NCBI GenBank assembly: GCA_937902305.1
Contig: CALDHV010000232.1
Span: 1-7,906 of the forward strand
DNA length: 7,906 nucleotides
Direction of reading: 5' to 3'
From: an uncultured Clostridia bacterium
GTDB lineage: Bacteria > Bacillota > Clostridia > Oscillospirales > Acutalibacteraceae
In this document: positions 5,037 through 7,906 of the stretch, piece after piece
How positions within the stretch are numbered: position 1 is the stretch's first letter
Layout: each line of letters begins with the position of its first letter
Notes under the pieces: model-generated
Seen by the model: only the letters and a program-made list of their open reading frames with translations
Databases searched by the model: none
What the model was told of the DNA's origin: nothing
Translations under genes and position numbers: made by a program

Positions 5037-6249
5037 AGAGATTTTTACCTCCCACGATAATATCGTCATACAGGCGCAAATAGCCCGATTTGGTCATATT
5101 TTTGCAGATCACATAATCCGCCGGCTCGCTGTATTCCTGTTCAATTTTGCGGAAGGATACCACATTTCCGCTGCGGATATATACGCCGGTGGTGCGATCC
5201 TCCTTCACGACGATGGCGCGTTTCGGCACCTTAAGTCCGTTGTGACGCACCAGCTGTATCTGCACATTTTCATTGCGGATGGTCGAAAGCTCCGCTGACA
5301 TATACGTACTGCAAAATACAACCGCCAAATTACCGTTGTTGTCCTTGTTACAGGCAACGACCGTAACCGGGATCGGATCCTCGGTCACAAAGGACAACTG
5401 CAATGTCAGGGATTTATCCACCGTCAGCGTATTATAATAGCTATCCGGCACGACGCAGGCAATATACCATACATAGCCGCTGACGATCTTTCCGCAGGTA
5501 TTCGCCACCGGTGCGGCTTCCATCGACAGATACTTCTGCACATCCGCCACCGTGAGGGATTTGGGGTCGATCTTTGCCAAAATGTTTTCGAAGCCGTCGG
5601 TCTTATTGGCAAAATAGCCCGCGACCGGCGCACGAACGGAGGCGATCGCCTTATGGAACGAGGATTGCAGACGCTGGCGCTCGGACTGGAGAGACGATAT
5701 GGCGGCGGAAAAGTCCAGCTTTTCCCCGGTGATGAGCTTCTTTTTGCTCATCAGCGTCAACAGCTCGGTTTTCGCATCGGACAGCGAGCCGAATGACCCG
5801 CTTTCCGTTTGCCGCACCATTCCGTTGACCACATCGACGATCTGGTTATTGACCATATCCAGTGTCAAGCGGCTGTAAGTATTATCCTCCTGTATCGCGT
5901 GGAGTGTGTCGATCTCATCATCAATCTCCGCGATCTGCTGTTCCAGCAGTCCGTCATCGGCTTGGGAATACACCGAGGCGATGACCCCGTTCTTGGAAAC
6001 GTGTGTGCCGTTATCCACCGTGTAATAGATATACCCGCTCTTGGCAGAGGGAATGACCGTTTCGGTACGGAAAACGATCCCCTGCGCCTCGATGGACTCA
6101 TACACACTGTGCTCCGTCGCCATTTCCGTTCTGATGGAGGAAAAGATACTGCGATACGCCTGATACCCGCCGTAGGCAAGCACCGCCAGCATAAACAGCA
6201 CCGATAACAGCTTTTGGATATTCGGTTTTCTCTCTGTAGAGGTCGCCAT
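5014..6249 (-). CDS. HlyD-like membrane-anchored periplasmic-adaptor-type protein
   Basis: The 411-residue protein has a short charged N-terminus, one transmembrane helix at about residues 13-32, and a large extracytoplasmic part. That part resembles membrane fusion/adaptor proteins. The first half of a lipoyl-like barrel-sandwich is near 66-94 (SAKSGYIYYTVDNG then ASVYS). A mostly helical segment with coiled-coil-like parts spans about 100-200. The second half-motif is at 203-216 (SVRAPVAGYFANKT), and the C-terminal beta region contains GLKVPKRAIV (338-347), typical of HlyD-type adaptors. ATG 6249 follows GGGAGG by seven bases and overlaps the miaA stop as TAATG, so coupling is likely. No ABC transporter, permease or outer-membrane partner is nearby, so an export role is unproven; a role in envelope or septum organisation is equally possible. 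The family assignment rests on fold-like motifs, not on a decisive signature. Confidence 0.8.
   Translation of the reverse strand: MATSTERKPNIQKLLSVLFMLAVLAYGGYQAYRSIFSSIRTEMATEHSVYESIEAQGIVFRTETVIPSAKSGYIYYTVDNGTHVSKNGVIASVYSQADDGLLEQQIAEIDDEIDTLHAIQEDNTYSRLTLDMVNNQIVDVVNGMVRQTESGSFGSLSDAKTELLTLMSKKKLITGEKLDFSAAISSLQSERQRLQSSFHKAIASVRAPVAGYFANKTDGFENILAKIDPKSLTVADVQKYLSMEAAPVANTCGKIVSGYVWYIACVVPDSYYNTLTVDKSLTLQLSFVTEDPIPVTVVACNKDNNGNLAVVFCSTYMSAELSTIRNENVQIQLVRHNGLKVPKRAIVVKEDRTTGVYIRSGNVVSFRKIEQEYSEPADYVICKNMTKSGYLRLYDDIIVGGKNLYDGKIIR
5048..5053 (-). promoter_or_regulatory. Ribosome binding site deciding the yggS start
   Basis: GGGAGG on the minus strand lies 11 bases before the ATG at 5036, inside the end of the HlyD-like gene. 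The spacing is longer than ideal. However, it sits downstream of the alternative ATG at 5069, which has no comparable site, so it favours the shorter 240-residue product. Confidence 0.55.
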
Positions 6250-7196
6250 TAGTCATCCTCCCGACAAAACTTTTGAAACGTCGCCACGACCGCCGCGCCG
6301 AGCGCCGCGGTATCGGCGTAATCTTCCACAAGCAATTCCTGCATCTGCGGCATACGGTGAAACCAAGACAATTGGCGTTTGGCATAATGCCGCGTGCCCG
6401 CTTTGAGCGCCGTAACTGCTTGATCCCGCGACCATTCGCCACGAAGGTACGGCAACAGCTCTTTATAGCCGATTGCCTGCCACACCGTTGCGTCCCGCGC
6501 GGTATCGTAGACGCGGCGCGCCTCCTCGGTCAGCCCATTTTGTAGCATCTGCTCCACCCGCCGGTCAATACGCTCATACAGCGTCGCCCGGTCGCGGAAA
6601 TTGAGCAAAAATGCGCATCCACTGTAGGGGGACGGCTGTTGGTGGGAAAGTCGCACCTGCTCGCTGATCGGTACACCGGACACGGCATAAACCTCCAGCG
6701 CGCGCACGATGCGGTGCAGATCGTTTTCGTGCAACCGGGACGCGGTTTCGGGATCAACGGCACGCAGGCGCTCCAACATAGCGGCACCGCCGTATTCGCG
6801 CGACTCATCCTGTAAGCGGCGGCGCGTTTTCTCATCCGACGGCTGCTCCAAAAACGACAGATTTTCCATAAACGATTGGATATACAGACCCGTTCCGCCG
6901 CACAGCACCGGCGTCGCTCCCCGCGCAAAAATCGCGGAAAAGGCGGCGTCCGCATCGGCGCAAAAACGGGCGACGCTGTATTTTTCACCCAGCGGCACAA
7001 AGCCCAGCAAATGGTGTGCAACGCCCTGCATTTCCTCCGTATTAGGGCGCGCCGTCCCGACCGAAACATCGGCATATATCTGCATCGAATCCGCAGAAAC
7101 GACCTCGCCGCCGATCCGCTTTGCCACCTCGACGGCAAGCGCCGTCTTACCGGACGCGGTCGGCCCGGCGATCACAATATAAGGACGGGAACGCAC
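6249..7196 (-). CDS. miaA: tRNA dimethylallyltransferase
   Basis: MiaA transfers a dimethylallyl group from DMAPP to N6 of A37 in tRNAs that read codons beginning with U. The 315-residue protein starts with the P-loop GPTASGKT (11-18). It continues with SADSMQIY (34-41), which includes the conserved substrate-contacting Asp36, then GGTGLYIQ (100-107), NDLHRIVRALEV (158-169), QAIGYKEL (240-247) and TRHYAKRQLSWF (268-279). All key motifs and the usual length are present. Translation begins at a GTG (7196), nine bases after AAGGAG, which itself overlaps the mutL end; the gap to mutL is 15 bases. The mutL-miaA pair is widely conserved in bacteria. Its TAA stop overlaps the ATG of the next gene. 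Confidence 0.97.
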   Translation of the reverse strand: MRSRPYIVIAGPTASGKTALAVEVAKRIGGEVVSADSMQIYADVSVGTARPNTEEMQGVAHHLLGFVPLGEKYSVARFCADADAAFSAIFARGATPVLCGGTGLYIQSFMENLSFLEQPSDEKTRRRLQDESREYGGAAMLERLRAVDPETASRLHENDLHRIVRALEVYAVSGVPISEQVRLSHQQPSPYSGCAFLLNFRDRATLYERIDRRVEQMLQNGLTEEARRVYDTARDATVWQAIGYKELLPYLRGEWSRDQAVTALKAGTRHYAKRQLSWFHRMPQMQELLVEDYADTAALGAAVVATFQKFCREDD

Positions 7197-7211
7197 CGCC
7201 GACCACTCCTT

Positions 7212-7906
7212 TTACTGTATTCTGCCGAATTGCTTTTCCAGCTCCTTTTCGGTCAGCTCGATGCAGACCGGGCGTCCGTGCGGGCAATAGCGCACATCCT
7301 CGCGGGTCAGCACCTCTTTAGCAAGCGCGGCAAGCTCCTCCGGTGTCGAGCGATCACCCGCCTTGACGGCGGCGCGGCAGGCGGAGGAATGATAGATCCA
7401 ATCGAGCTTGGCGGATTGCAGAGAGTGCGCCCCGTCGGTCAGACCGGCGGCGATCTCACGCACCGTCGCGTCGATATCCGTGCCGGAAAGGATCAGCGGG
7501 AACGAACGCACCAGCACGGTGCCGCCGCCGAAATCCTCCATTTCGATCCCCGCCTGACGCAGCAGGTCAAGATGCTCAATCAGCGCAGTATGCTCCTCAC
7601 GGCTGACCGAAACCGACTGCGGAGCCAAAAGCATCTGCGCATCCGCGCGTTCCCGGCTTTTGAGGTCATTATACAATATCCGCTCGTGAGCGGCGTGTTT
7701 ATCAATGATATAGAGCTTGCCGTCATACTCCGCCAAAATATAGGTCATCCGGTATTCCCCGATCAGTCGCACCGGTTTGTCCGGCACGGCAAAGGTGGTC
7801 TGCGTCTGCGGCTCCGGCTCGGCTACTGGAGCAGGCGGCGCGGCAGGCGTCTGCGGTCGGGCAAAGGGCGCGGGCGTGTAGGTCGGCAGGTCTTCAAACT
7901 CCACCG
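7212..7906 (-). CDS. mutL: DNA mismatch repair protein MutL, C-terminal part (partial)
   Basis: The window holds only the C-terminal 231 codons; the N-terminal GHKL ATPase region lies beyond 7906, and the GTG at 7904 is an internal Val rather than a real start. Numbering from that Val, residues 8-40 are a Pro/Ala-rich flexible linker. From about residue 46 comes the C-terminal dimerisation/endonuclease domain: DKHAAHER (68-75), SACRAAVKAGD (174-184), CPHGRP (207-212) and the terminal FGRIQ. These correspond to the metal-binding and nicking motifs of MutL in organisms lacking MutH. The classical DQHA(X)2E(X)4E motif reads DKHAAHERILYN here, with Lys in place of Gln and Asn in place of the last Glu. 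The protein should nick DNA in post-replicative mismatch repair, together with MutS and the sliding clamp. Confidence 0.95.
   Translation of the reverse strand, partial: VEFEDLPTYTPAPFARPQTPAAPPAPVAEPEPQTQTTFAVPDKPVRLIGEYRMTYILAEYDGKLYIIDKHAAHERILYNDLKSRERADAQMLLAPQSVSVSREEHTALIEHLDLLRQAGIEMEDFGGGTVLVRSFPLILSGTDIDATVREIAAGLTDGAHSLQSAKLDWIYHSSACRAAVKAGDRSTPEELAALAKEVLTREDVRYCPHGRPVCIELTEKELEKQFGRIQ

Noticed and set aside
1..7906. CRISPR arrays, insertion sequences, or a second copy of the tRNA 3' end within the window
   Set aside because: I saw no direct repeat array, no transposase-like frame, and no second copy of the tRNA end, so any attachment-site partner would lie outside the window.

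Overview
The window looks like a chromosomal segment of a Gram-positive bacterium, most likely a fairly GC-rich member of the Clostridia (Oscillospiraceae/Ruminococcaceae-like). This is inferred from DivIVA, SepF and a YlmH-type S4 protein lying together, from MutL with an endonuclease-type C-terminal domain, and from strong GGAGG-type ribosome binding sites. Every gene I can support lies on the minus strand, so transcription runs from high to low coordinates.

From right to left, positions 7906 to 967 hold a compact housekeeping cluster: the C-terminal part of mutL (mismatch repair), miaA (tRNA dimethylallyltransferase), a single-pass HlyD-like membrane adaptor, yggS/ylmE (PLP-binding protein), sepF (FtsZ-associated division protein), ylmH (S4 RNA-binding protein), divIVA (polar/septal coiled-coil protein), lspA (signal peptidase II) and an RluD-family pseudouridine synthase gene. 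Four junctions overlap (miaA/hlyD-like, hlyD-like/yggS, sepF/ylmH, lspA/rluD) and most other gaps are 14 to 24 bases, so this reads as one operon or a few coupled ones. The exception is the 109-base gap between divIVA and lspA. It holds a long two-tier stem-loop followed by a U-tract only a few bases before the lspA ribosome binding site, which makes it a candidate terminator/attenuator. Compared with Bacillus subtilis, ylmG and ileS are missing from this neighbourhood and a HlyD-like gene has been added.

Positions 966 to 773 hold a well-formed sigma-A-type promoter and a tRNA-Ala gene with anticodon CGC and an encoded CCA end. Immediately beyond the tRNA 3' end the DNA becomes sharply AT-rich. 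Positions 647 to 1 encode the N-terminal 215 residues of a polytopic (about seven-helix) membrane protein that runs off the window with no stop. It has its own promoter, with an AT-only inverted repeat around the -35 box. The composition break exactly at a tRNA 3' end is the classic position of an integrated mobile island, although no integrase or second attachment site is visible here.

I do not see a complete undescribed system. The most worthwhile leads are the tRNA/AT-rich junction with its partial membrane gene, the divIVA-lspA leader structure, and the HlyD-like protein embedded in a cell-division cluster.
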